A stretch of 64,000 nt of DNA, from positions 64,822,609-64,886,608 of the forward strand of contig CP136066.1 in the NCBI GenBank assembly GCA_032622095.1, written 5' to 3'. A program made the position numbers and the translations under genes. Positions 10,548-22,000 of this stretch are shown one piece after another. A model generated the notes under the pieces. The model saw only the letters and a list, made by a program, of their open reading frames with translations, did no database searches and was not told where the DNA came from. Source of the stretch: Siphonodentalium dalli. Lineage: Eukaryota; Mollusca; Scaphopoda; Gadilida; Siphonodentaliidae. Each line of letters begins with the position of its first letter. Position 1 is the stretch's first letter.

Positions 10548-11119
10548 TCTATTATATATTTTGGAAGATCTGTCTGTCTGTCTGTTCGCGATGGACTCGA
10601 AAACGACCAAACCGATTTCGATGAAACTTGGTATGTGGGTGTACTTTCGGCCGTGGAGTGGCATGGGTCTGTTAATTTGCCCGTGCGATGTGACCTTGAC
10701 CTTGAAATCAGGTTATTTCAAGGTCAAATGCCCGAATATCATGGGAGTTCGATGAAAATTAGTATCTAGGGATACTTTCGTATGGGGAGTGTCGTAAGCC
10801 TATTTGTTTGCCCATGCGATGTGACCTTGACTTTGAAATCTGGATTTCGACGAAATTTGATACGTGGGGTTACTTTTGTCCACTGAGTGTTTTGGACAGG
10901 TCGAGTCATGACCCTGACCTTCAAAATTATCAATTCCAGGTCAAATCGGGTAAAACCGGATGGATTTCGACGGGTACTTTTGTCGGGTACTTTTGTCCGG
11001 GCAGTGTTTTGGACGGGTCAAATCGTGACCCCCACCTCACCTTGACCTTCAAAATGGGCGCAATTTCGTCGAAAAACAGAGGGGGAAACAGCCCGGACGA
11101 AGTCGGGTCCACCTGCTAG
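10548..11119 (+). mobile_element. Non-autonomous Helitron, 572 bp
   Basis: It starts TCTATTATATATTTTGG after A(10547). It contains a GTCTGTCTGTCTG microsatellite and ends with the hairpin GCCCGGACGAAGTCGGG, TCCACCTG and CTAG before T(11120). Removing it restores a minisatellite unit, giving a clean empty site between A and T. No transposase is encoded. It belongs to the same family as the element at 4440. Confidence 0.9.
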
Positions 11120-11230
11120 TATCATATATTATAATTGTGCATGTATAGACAGAGACAGCCACATGTATCATATATTATAATGGTGTATAGTAGATCGACC
11201 TCGCATATAGTATGGTGTATTATAATGGTA
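11120..11230. repeat. About 43-bp minisatellite, right part
   Basis: Continuation of the array interrupted by the Helitron, with two to three more degenerate units (TATATTATAATGGTGTATAG). Confidence 0.7.
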
Positions 11231-11629
11231 TGAAGCAAATCATATCATAACTATATACCTGCTAGTCTCAAGAAACGCAGGGAGGAAATATTAATATAAC
11301 AAAAATTTATAATGCAGCCAATTAATCTATTAATATGATTAATTGAAGGTCTCAAGCCCTTGAAAATGCAGAGAGGAAATTTTTGTATAAGGACGATAGG
11401 TGCACTCGCATAAACTGTGAGATGAACTTCATTCAAAAACAAATAAACATAAGTCCCAGGGCAAGGTCCACGCCCCTTTCCAAATCCCAAATAAAATAAT
11501 GACAGAACACATTAGAGGTGAACTCTGTCCAATTAAACAAAAACAGTCAAAGTTTGGCATATATGCCCTCACATAACATCAAAGGATGTGTGGGAGGCTG
11601 TTTTCACATTTATTACTTATGTTCCGTTA

Positions 11630-12116
11630 TTTATTGCGCTTAAATGTACATATTTGTGCTTAGTGTAAATATTTGTGCTTAAGTGCAAACAACCTCTGTC
11701 ATTTGCACTTAAGCACAAATGATACATAAATAATTTATGTGAAAAGGGCCTCCTGTAAGGATGAGCGTTTGCAACACCAGCTGATGTGGAATTACCATGA
11801 ATTCCCTGTGAGCATTAAGATCAGTTCCTAAGTAAGAAATCCAATGCAGGTGTAACATATATCACATTAACACATGGGTTTGATTATGATAATCACACAT
11901 TCTAATGGGTTATACTGGGTTATAGTGCAGAAGGTGTCAAGCCATTCAAAATACAGAGAGATTTTTTTTTGTCTGAAGCCTAATACCATACACTGAAAAC
12001 CCAAGAACATACATATGGGAGGCCATTTTCATAATTTATTATTGATTTGCACTTAAGCATAAATGATTTGCGCTTAAGTGCAAACATGCATCTAACAATT
12101 TATTTGCACTTAAGCG
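11630..12116. repeat. Cluster of TTAAG-centred palindromes
   Basis: About seven near-copies of TTTGCGCTTAAGTGCAAA or its halves, such as ATTTGCACTTAAGCACAAAT. They are spread over about 490 bp, in both units. They could be inverted-repeat remnants or binding sites; nothing else supports a function. Confidence 0.6.
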
Positions 12117-12179
12117 TTTGACACCCCCTTACTCCATTTCATAGTAGTAGTGCACTACAGACTCGAAATTTGAACTTGA

Positions 12180-12570
12180 AGAAAAAACATATTTCCATAT
12201 GCATGTCAGCATCTCTGCTCCTGGTGTCCCAATAATTGGTGCCTTACCCCCAGATCTCTTGTATATTTTATTAAAGGGACATTTCCTGCACATATATCAT
12301 ACCAGTTCCATGGCCATAAAAGGGTAATTAGGAGTTAATGAGAGGGGACTTGCTTCCCTCATTTGGTGTACTTATTGACTTGAAAGAGGGGGAATCCTAT
12401 CTAATATTATCAGCATCCCTGCCCCCAAAAATATATTTTATATATATTATAAAAACAGACATATCGGCCTTCAGATCTATACCATTTCCATGTTCAAAAA
12501 AGGGAATTATGAGTTACTGGGGGGATTGCTTCACTCATATGGTGGTGTTCAACCCTTTCTATACTAAATG
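12180..12570. repeat. Two diverged tandem units of about 195 bp
   Basis: Both halves share GTCAGCATC or ATCAGCATCCCTG, then ...CCAGATCT or TCAGATCT, CCATTTCCATG-type and GAGTTA phrases in the same order. The spurious ORF over the second half is repeat sequence, not a gene. Confidence 0.5.
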
Positions 12571-12769
12571 AATTTTTGCACACAGCTTTTAAAATATATG
12601 TAGGAATTGTTTAAAAACAATAAAAACATAATAAAGATGGTGAATGATATTCCTGTTCATACATTATATGGCTGTGCTTATACATTGGGTGGCAGCAGTG
12701 GGATTTTATATACTGATGGCATTGAAATCGAGGGCAAGAGCATTGTTTGTGAGGGTTAACCTAGCTAGT

Positions 12770-13218
12770 TGACTGCATTGTGTTGCTACACTGTGTTTTG
12801 ACTGTGGCTGTAGTATTTTTGCGCCCAGCAGGTGGCGTTTGCTGCTTTTATTTTTGACACTTCAAACATAACGATTGTCAAGGTGCCTCCGCTCTCCCTT
12901 CTCCGCGATCTTCACTGTGGCGTCGACCAACCCGCTGTCCGGATTGTCAAAAGTTTGTCAAATCTTTGTCAAATGTTGCGACCAATAAGCAGTCAGCATT
13001 AGCGGCAATCCCCGGAGAAATACCGTGATTCTATTTTTAGAACCGCAGACAGCTTTTCCATGCGACCGAAGCGGGAACAATTCGTTTGCATTTGATCTTT
13101 AAACTAGTTTAAATCTCATCTTTTTGTGTATAATACCTGTTTTTATTTCATCTATGCGTGTTTATAGTGTACCTCATTGTTTATTATGTAGTTTTCATTC
13201 GGATTTCAACTGTGAAAG
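12770..13218 (+). promoter_or_regulatory. Probable promoter and non-coding exon 1 of gene 2
   Basis: The coding start at 18594 lies two bases after a splice acceptor (TCTCTTTGCAG), so an upstream exon is required. The best donor I see is GTGAAAG|GTGAGT at 13218/13219. It ends a locally GC- and CpG-richer stretch with a CCAAT motif (about 12981) and little recognisable repeat content. The transcription start is not identifiable. The same arrangement occurs in unit B. Confidence 0.4.
12825..12837 (+). promoter_or_regulatory. CTCF-like motif CCAGCAGGTGGCG
   Basis: It matches the bilaterian CTCF core (CCASYAGRKGGCR) at all 13 positions. It lies about 380 bp upstream of the presumed first donor. 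It also contains an E-box (CAGGTG), so other factors could bind. It is conserved in unit B. Confidence 0.4.
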
Positions 13219-14607
13219 GTGAGTTGCTTGGCATTTAAAGATTTATAAACATTCGCTTCACGTCATGAAGACATGATGTTCTGCAAAACGTACAGTCGCT
13301 GTCGAAATTATGATTTTCCCAATGTAAACAAAACCTAATTAGACTTAATAATTAATCGATTCCGATATTTTAACCAAGTATTTATATTCAATTTCAACAT
13401 GTTGTGATTGTCTCGCACCTGAAAAGTGGTTTGTACCGTATTTTGTCAGACCAGTATCACTATATAGAGTATAGAATTTAGAAAACACAATTTGCATTGA
13501 CAATGGCAGTTTGGCACTGCCAGTGAGTGACACTGGCAGTGAGTGACACTGGCTAAATATATTAGAATTAGACATTCTCATGTTACGTTAAATTCAGAAA
13601 TATAACCACCACTATCGAACATGTATTATTACTTGTTTTAATACCGGTACTATTACAGAATTATTAATTTATTAATGAATATTTAAAGGTACCGGTACTC
13701 AATCCGATCAGACCCTCACAAATTAGGCCTACTATTTCTTTGGCTTCGGCGGGGGTAAGGGTGATTGCAAAAAAAAAATGACATGACAGTAGTCTGACTC
13801 TGAAAAAAATATTTGTTTCTGGCTCTTGTGTACCCACCACCCCCTTATTTGAAGGAAAAATATTTTTTCAAATTTCATGCAGGGTACCCACCCACTTTTT
13901 CTGTTTCTGGTTTCTGGTCATTTCAACATCGAGAAGAACTGCATGAAAAAATTAATGAAACGAAAAAAAATTCAGTCTGAGAACAGATAAGAATCGTATA
14001 AAGCTGCATCCAGTGTTGTCCAGTGTGTTTCTGTAGACTAAATGATGAACGACATTATTGACAAGTTAGGCAAAAAAAAATAAAAGATAGTATGTTTCCG
14101 AAAACGGTGCAGAACACCTAGAGGCAGTGATTATTTTCGCAGCTGAATACCCCGGCCTACTAGTACTGTATGGAAAAAAGTCGATGACACCCCCCACCAA
14201 AACTTCAAAAATTGATAGCTGATCACTCTGAGCTTTGATGGATAGGTTCCTCGACTCAAATATGTTTTACCCATGAAGCCAAAGAAATAGTAATTCAGGG
14301 GTGCTTAATCAGATTGTACCTTTAATTTTAAATTAATGAATAAGACCTGTGTGATATTTTAGATATTATTCAAGTTAATAAAGGCATTTAGATTTAGAAT
14401 AACCCCGGCATGATGTTAAGAAAGCAGAATATATTGAAGGATCGTATAAATGAACCTACCACGTTGGATTCGGTCCCAATTTAAAGCTGTACACTATATC
14501 CCAAACCGTAATGTATGCCGGATTCCGACTGCATAAACATATCCGATTCAAGCAAAATTTTATAATTTGATCCCGGCTTATCATTTTTCCATTTTTTTTC
14601 AATTATT
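13219..14607 (+). other. Start of presumed 5'UTR intron, little structure
   Basis: AT-rich sequence with A-homopolymers and a short duplicated GCCAGTGAGTGACACTG motif near 13520-13555. No coding region or transposon ends are seen. Confidence 0.45.
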
Positions 14608-16466
14608 AGCTCAAACTTACAAATTGCCATGGGTTGGCATCCGTCGTCAGTGTGTCCGTCAACAATTTTCTTTTGTGCGTTCTACAGGTCGTACCTTTGG
14701 TCTGATCTTTATGAAATTTGTCACGAATGTTGACATTGACATGTAGATGGGAAAGAGTGATTTTTGGATCATTCAACCAAAAAACATGGCCGCCAGCAGC
14801 CATCTTTGATTTTACTCTTTGCATTACTAAATCCTTTGGCATGGGCTATAGGTTGTAGCTTTGGTCTGATCATTATGAAATTTATCATGGATGTTAATAT
14901 TGACATGTAGATGGAAAATGAGTCATTTTGGGGTTGTTTTGGCCAAAAAAATCGGCCACAGCAGCCATCTTGGATTTTACTCTATGCATGACTAAATCGT
15001 TTGGCACGGGTTACAGGTCCTACCTTTTGTCAGATTATTATGAAATGTGTACTGGCTGTTGGCATTGACATGTAGATGGGAATGAGTCATTTTCGGGTCC
15101 TTTAGCAAAAAAAATGGGCCATCGTGGATTTTACTCTTTGCATGACTAAATCCTTTGGCACAGGCTACTGGTTTTACCTTTGGTCTGATCTTTATGAAAT
15201 TTGTCGTGAATGTTGACATTGACATTGTAGATGGGAACAGTCATTTTGGGTCATTCGGCCAAAAACATGGCCACTGGTGGCCATCTTGGATTTAAAATTA
15301 AATCCATTGGCGCGGGCTACAAATCATACTGTTCATCTGATCATCATGATAATTTGTCATGGATGTTAATATTGACAAGTAGATGGGAAACAAGTCATTT
15401 TTGTTTTGTTCAGCCTAAAAACATGGCCGACCGTGGCCATCTTGGATTTCAAAATTCAATTCATTACCACGGGCTACAGGGTGGTATCTTTTCTTCATGA
15501 AATTTGTCATGGATGTTAATATTGACATATAGATGGGAATGAGTAATGATGGGGTCGTCTGCAAAATAACATGTCCGCCAGCAGTCATCTTGGATTTTAC
15601 TCTTAATGCATGACTAAATCTTTTGGCATGGGCTACATGTCGTAACTTTGGTCTGATGAAAGTGGTCATGGATGTTAATGTTGACATGTTGATGGGAACG
15701 ATTATTTTTGGGGTCGTTTTGCATGACTAAATTCTTTGGCACATGCTACAGGTTGTATCTTATGTCGGATCATCATGAAAGTTTTTATAGATGTTAACAA
15801 TGACATGTAAATGGGAACGAGTCCTTTTGGGGTCATTTGGCAAAAATATATGGCTGCCAGTGGCCATCTTGGATATTACTATTTGCATAACTACTCTCGG
15901 GATCCAAATAATAGTAGGGGGCGGAATAATAGTACAGGGGTGAAATTTCCTTTAAAATTAATAATAGTATGGGGGCGCAATAATAAAACAGGGTGATTTT
16001 CGCAAATCAACACTAAGTATGGGTCAAAAATTGTGGTTAGTTTCATATGTTCTCATACAGAGATCATTGGAGAAAAATTTAACCTAATAATTGTTCAAAG
16101 TATTCAATTCATTTTGAACTAATACCAATTGTCACCCACTTTTTTGGATAATACATTTATGTTTAAATTGAATGGTTCCTTAGCCATAGTAGAATATTGG
16201 GAATTTTTTCATGATTTTAGCTTTTAAAACTGATAAATTTAGCTTAGGTTTAAGCACATAAATTCATATTTTTTTTACACATTTAGCTGAAATTTAATAA
16301 ACGTATGGTCCCAAATAAGCAGCGTACAGGGGGGATTTCTCCTTGAAAATTGTTAAGCGTACGGTACGCTTATTTGGATCCCGAGAATAGGCCTTTCAAC
16401 TTTCCACATTCCTAATCACTCCATTGACTGTAACAAATGAAATTTTTCCCTTCCCCAAGTTGAGCT
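14608..16466. mobile_element. Hairpin-capped element with ~190-bp tandem units (M1)
   Basis: It begins TTAGCTCAAACTT and ends AAGTTGAGCTA, short inverted ends flanked by TA. Between them are about seven diverged ~150-200 bp units with AAATTTGTCATGGATGTTAA, GACATGTAGATGGGAACGAG and CCATCTTGGATTTTACTC. The architecture (unique head, tandem core units, unique tail, TA insertion) recalls the pearl-like elements of oysters; that link is by resemblance only. Another transposon is nested in its tail. Confidence 0.65.
15894..16387. mobile_element. TA-flanked DNA element, 494 bp, nested in M1
   Basis: The ends are nearly perfect 18-bp inverted repeats, (C/T)TCTCGGGATCCAAATAA, flanked by TA on both sides (15892-15893, 16388-16389). 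The related element at 25015 has the uninterrupted sequence at this point, which confirms the insertion. It is non-coding and is probably a MITE of a TA-targeting superfamily. Confidence 0.85.
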
Positions 16467-16739
16467 ACAGTATCAATGAAATTTTCAATATTCTATCATT
16501 TTATATCCTTATACACATTCCGAGTGAGTCTGTGGATATGTGACATACATGTATGCATATTTAACTAAATATTATCAAAGTGGCAACAATTCTGGCCATC
16601 TGGATTTACCAGATGATGATGAACTTATTTTTTATATACAAGTTATGGAGAAGGTTTTTCTGTTTTGTTGTAGATAAAAATCTCAATGAAAAGCTGCTTG
16701 AGGCATCTTGCCTATTGGCTTAGCCTTATTGTCCAAATT

Positions 16740-17222
16740 ACGTAAATAGCGGCGGGAGGCTATGTCCAAATTTGATAATCAGTAAATAGTGGCTGGAGGC
16801 TGTCCAAATTTTTAATTTGGAAATAGTTGGTAAATAGTGGTTGGAGGCTCTGTCCAAATTTTTAAATTGGAAAGTAGTGGCCGGAGGTACTCACCAAATT
16901 TTTAAATATGTAAATAGTGGCCGGAGGCTCTGTCCAAATTTTAAAATATGTAAATAGTGGTCGGAGGCTCTGTCCAAATTTAAAAATATATAGTGGCCGG
17001 AGGCTCTGTAAAAATTTTAAAATATGTAAATAGTGCCCAGAGGCTGTCCAAATTTTTAAATATGTAAATAGTGGCCAGAGGTACTGTAAAAAATTTGAAA
17101 TATGTAGATAGTTGCCGGAGGCTCTCCCCAAATTCTAAAATGTTCAAGTAGTGGCCGGATCTAAATTAAAAAAATATGTGAATACTGTAGTTGCCAAATG
17201 CTGTCCAAATTTGATATGTAAA
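16740..17222. repeat. About 45-52 bp minisatellite, roughly 10 units
   Basis: Units follow GTAAATAGTGGCCGGAGGCT then CTGTCCAAATTTTTAAATAT, with length variation. It ends exactly at the CTAG of the next Helitron. The minus-strand ORF across it is a repeat artefact. Confidence 0.85.
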
Positions 17223-18001
17223 CTAGCAGGTATGGGTACCTGGCATTGCTCGGACAAAGGACGAATAATTTATTTGTGGCCCTTCGAGTCATTTTAAATA
17301 TGTGTTAGTCATCTGGGGTATATCATACCTATTGCATGACAGTCCAGATCAAGTTACATCTAGTCGATAATAAAAATAAACACTGTTTATTATTAGTGTC
17401 TCTTTAAGTCATTTGAGATCAAAAGCACGTATCCCGTGACAATCCCTGAGTCGTTAAACTTGTGTGCACTGTGCACCAATTTTCGCACATTGCGCCTGGG
17501 CTAATAATAAACGCTCTTTATTGACAATATAATTTATTAGTCAATCTGATACCAAAGGTGCCTATCCCATGACAATTCCATGGTACGGTTACCCTACCCA
17601 TATGTACCAATGCTGCTACACATCTTCTAAGCTGATAAACACTCTTTATTGTTCATATTTCCCCTTTAAGTTTCCCTTTTAGTTAAATGAATTAGTAGTC
17701 CCTTTTTAAGACATCTGGGGTCAATGGGTCTATCTAATCAGATTCACAGGGTCAAATTACCCATATACAAAAAAATCAGCTCTGAGCCTGAGGGGCCAAC
17801 TGTTGGGTCGTCTCTAGCAAAGATATAGATACAATAATTATTAGTGCCCTTTTAAGATATCTGAGTTGAACAGGACCTATCTAATAACGCTCCCCAGGTC
17901 AATTCACTCCTATATTAAAAATTTCAGCTCCGATGGCCTGTAAGCAGACAAACAAACAAATAGATGAACGCACAAACAAATTTGATTTTTATTAGTATAG
18001 A
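17223..18001 (-). mobile_element. Non-autonomous Helitron, second family, 779 bp
   Basis: On the minus strand it starts TCTATACTAATAAAAATC after A and ends CAGGTACCCATACCTG-CTAG before T. The terminal hairpin is CAGGTA-CCCA-TACCTG. Inside are ~170-bp units with TTTAAGTCATTTGAGATCAA and a CAAACAAACAAA microsatellite. It has no coding capacity. A truncated relative lies at about 19240-19530. Confidence 0.75.
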
Positions 18002-18593
18002 TGCCAAAAGGGGTGGTCCCAACATGAGATTGCATGATTTTTTGAGTCGATGGCACAATAAATATTGAATTGATTTTTTGAGAGAAAGTCCATGAGTGAT
18101 GCAAAATAAAATTTGTTTCAACAAAATAACCCAAATCATTCATTCCCAAGCTGTCGTGGGATCTTCACCTACATGTCTTGACTATACTATGACCTGATAT
18201 GGGAAGGGTCGGTGGTATACCGGTACTGTGAACATTTAAATAATTTGACAAATATGGCTGCTCACTCTATAAACTAAGGGTATTGTAAGATGGATGAAAT
18301 TGAAACACTGGATTGTTGCCTCCAGAAATTGATATCGCACGTGAAATTCATATGAATTAATTGTAACAAAGCTCTGTATCCTACACTGTTGAGAAAATAC
18401 CCCATTCAGTGGTTCAAATTATTTCCTACAAAGTTTTGTTTCTCCTCCAAAACAGTCCTATATACCTTAAACTGGATTCTGGATCCCATATTTTTTTTAA
18501 AGTCAGACTCTAGGCTACTAGGGGAGGGGGTGGTAGGATCATAAATAGTCATGTCATGAAATTATATATTTAACATATCTTCTCTTTGCAGAT

Positions 18594-19016
18594 ATGTCGC
18601 TGAGACCTGACTTCAGGATCCACCCCAGTGGGTATCCAATTTATTCAGATAGTGCTGAGGCACAAAGGCTCAACAGAAAGGGAATACCTCGTTTGCAGCT
18701 CCCATCTGACGATCCCGTTCTAGTTCGATCTAGAGCTGTTGCTGAAGTTAAACGGTTGGGGGGTGACTACCGGAATGAAACACTTGTGTTGGGACAACAT
18801 GTGATCCAGTTCGGTTCCTTCCGTGGGAAGAGTTTCAAATGGCTTGCTGAGAATGCTCTCGGCTGGGCAGCATGGTTGTCGGTGGAATTGAGGAAAGAGA
18901 AGCCCACTAATGTGCCCATCAGTGTGAATAAATTTTCAATAAAGCGCTATCTGGAGTCGATAACGGAAGGACTTGCAGCTTTAGAGTATGAAGAACGGAG
19001 AAAAAAAAAAAAAAAG
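18594..19016 (+). CDS. Gene 2 exon 1 (first coding exon)
   Basis: The acceptor TCTCTTTGCAG at 18591 is followed by AT and the ATG. It encodes MSLRPDFRIHPSGYPIYSDS, then QFGSFRGKSFKWLAENALGW, which resembles the FGKxKGK...GYxxW motif of ExoX C-terminal-like modules. It ends EYEERRKKKK on a run of 15 A followed by G|GTATGA. Its length of 423 leaves phase 0, but exon 2 needs phase 1, so 13 or 16 A would be required. Confidence 0.8.
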
Positions 19017-22000
19017 GTATGATTTACATGTTATTATTTGTATAATTGAAACAACTGAAAGCTAGTAATTGTCTTCCAAATTTTCTTTAATACCATTGTA
19101 GCAGGGTCTCGTTGTGGAAAAGTTTAATATTATATGTGTTTTCAGCAATTTTACATGGAAATGGAATTAGAGTATTGTGGGTGGGTTCTTTCTGTCAATG
19201 ATTATTAACTCAAAGTGTGTATAAACGTTCTTCCAGATTCAGTTTTAAGTTTCAGACATGCACTCTACATGTAGCTGAGCCTGCTGAGGTATCTGGTGTT
19301 GCTTGGGTAAAGACTGAAGAATGCGTTAACTATTAATGACCCTTCAAGACATTTAAACAAATAATTATTCATCTTGGGTGAACATCACCTATTGCATGAC
19401 TCTCCTGATAAAGTTATATCTATCTTTTAAGTTGATAATAAATTCAGAACTAATTATTAATGCCTCTTTATGTCATTTGAGGTCAACAGCTCCTATCATA
19501 GTAAAGTGGAATTAATATCAGTGTATCTCATTGCTAGTAATAAATCACTTTACCATTGTAATTATCAATCCTACAATTTAATTGGGATAACTGCTTGCTT
19601 CACCCTATGTGTCTATGAGTACCTGTTATGTAACCACCCTGACCTGCTATTAATGAAAATTGAGACCAGATGGAATTTTCTCAAATCTCACAAACATTCA
19701 ATAGCTCACAATGGGAAGTCAAAATCTCAAGATTCATGGTTTATATTGGTTTTCTTTATGTCACATGTAGGATGATTTACTGATAGTTTAATTAAATTCA
19801 GGTGAGTATACTTTACATTTATTTGATCATATTATAATATATAGGATGATATTTATATTTACACATTATTTGTAATTAAAATATTGAATCACTGGCAATT
19901 TAATTAATAGTTAATACAAAATTTAAATCGAGAGATATCTCCATGAAATTTTACTAAGGTTGCCCGACAGATACATCTAAATTGTCAGCATTACAAATTG
20001 CATGGAGTGAGTTACAACAATAATGTTTGGGTTAGCAAAGAAAATAATGATATCATCTATTAACTATTATTTAAAAAATTAAGCGTTAAAGATATGGGCG
20101 ATCTTGGTGTGGGTATGCTGTTAAAATATTCATCTCCGTCAAAAACTGCCATAAACAGAAAATATAGTAAAATATAATAGACACGCTCTGTTCTAAATCC
20201 ATTCAGAAATATGTCATAAACAGTATGTTATTGTCAATTGTTTTCCCTTTGTTATGTAAACAAAAGCAAAAAATGTTACAGTTCCTGGCTTTTGTTTAGA
20301 TCCGGATATGGTAAACATAAAGAGTGTTATTTGTTACTGTTTTTCTGATATGGAAACAATAAAGAGCGTTTATATCATTTTTGTGTGATTAATAAATAGA
20401 ATTTTGCTGTATTATGTAAACAGAAGCACAACTTGTGTAACACGAGCAGGCTGTTGTTTACGTCCACCATCATACAGCTTGACGACAATATACTATTTAC
20501 ATGCTGATTATGTTTGGCATATGATAACATATATATATATTGTAATATTCCTTCCGTTGGTGGCGATTTGAACAAAATTGAATATTTTTTAAACAAACAC
20601 CGCCCGTGCCTTTAAATAGATGGTATCATAATTTGTTTGTGCATTTGAAATAACTGCTCAATTTTCGCGTTCAAATCCTTTCTATTGTATGCTTACCAAG
20701 GGCTTGTGATTCGGTAATTTTTTTAAGGGATCCCCCCTCATTTTCTAGTAACATGTACACCTTTGTTGAAACTTGACTTAATATGATCCTCTAGTTTTTA
20801 TTAATTTTATAACTTTTTTTTCAGCTTCAAAACCATCAGCTTCATTGGCAAAGGCTGATGTTACAGATGAGGAGCTGATTTCCCATGCAGAGGACATGGA
20901 GTTGCTGACTCTAGCGGAAGAGTTGGAAGCGCAGGACACAAGTCTGCCACCTGGTCGGGCTTCTTCCGGTAATTATTTTTAATAGTGTTATTATTAGCTC
21001 AACTTTACTTTGTAAAGTTTGAGCTATTGCCATGGCTTGGTATCCGTCGTGTGTGTGTGTGCGTGTATGTGTGCGTGATTCGTCAACAATTTCCTTTAGC
21101 ACGGGCTACAGTTCGTACCTTTGGTCTGATTATTATGAAATTTGTCATGGATGTTGACATTGACATGTAGATGGGAACGAGTCATTTTGGGGTCATTCGG
21201 AAAAAAAACATGGCCGCCAGTGGCCATCTTGGATTTCAAAATTCAATCCACTAGCACGGGCTACAGGCCATACTGTTCGTTTTATTATCATGAAATTTGT
21301 CATGGATGTTAATATTGACATGTAGATGGGAACGATTAATTTTGGGGTCATTCGCCGCCGGCAGCCATCTTAGATTTTACTCTTTGCATGACTAAATCCT
21401 TTGACACGGGCTACAGGTCGTACCTTTGGTCGGATTATCATAAAATTTGTCATGGATGTTGAAATTGGAATGTAGATGGAAACGAGTCATTTTGGGGGTC
21501 ATTCGGCCGAAAACATGGCCGCCAGCAGCCATCTTGGATTTTACTCTTTGTATGACTAAATCCATTAGCACGGGCTACAGATCGTACCTTTATTCTGATA
21601 ATCATAAAATTTGTCATGTATGTTAATAATGACATTTTGGGGTCAATCGGCCAAAAAACATGGCCGCCGGCAGCCATCTTAGATTTTACTCTTTGCATGA
21701 CTAAATCCTTTGACACGAGCTACAGGTCGTACCTTTGGTCGGATTATTATAAAATTCGGCATGGATGTTGAAATTGGAATGTAGATGGGAACGAGTCATT
21801 TTGGGGTCATTCGGACAAAAAACATGGCCGCCAGCGGCCATCTTGGATTTCAAAATTCAATCCATTAGCATGGGCTACAGGTCGTACTGTTCATCTGATC
21901 ATCATGAAATTTGTCATGGATGTTAATATTTACATTTAGATGGGAACAAGTAATTTTGGGGTCATTCGGCCAAAAAACATGGCCGCCAGCAGCCATCTTG

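Noticed and set aside
16862-17131. Minus-strand 89-residue ORF with repeated HYLHI..LQSLRPL
   Set aside because: It is the translation of the 45-52 bp minisatellite.
18594-19022. Exon 1 as a free-standing single-exon gene
   Set aside because: The open frame runs straight into a donor (G|GTATGA), the next exon needs an upstream partner, and the module order fits related longer proteins. The homopolymer explains the frame loss better.
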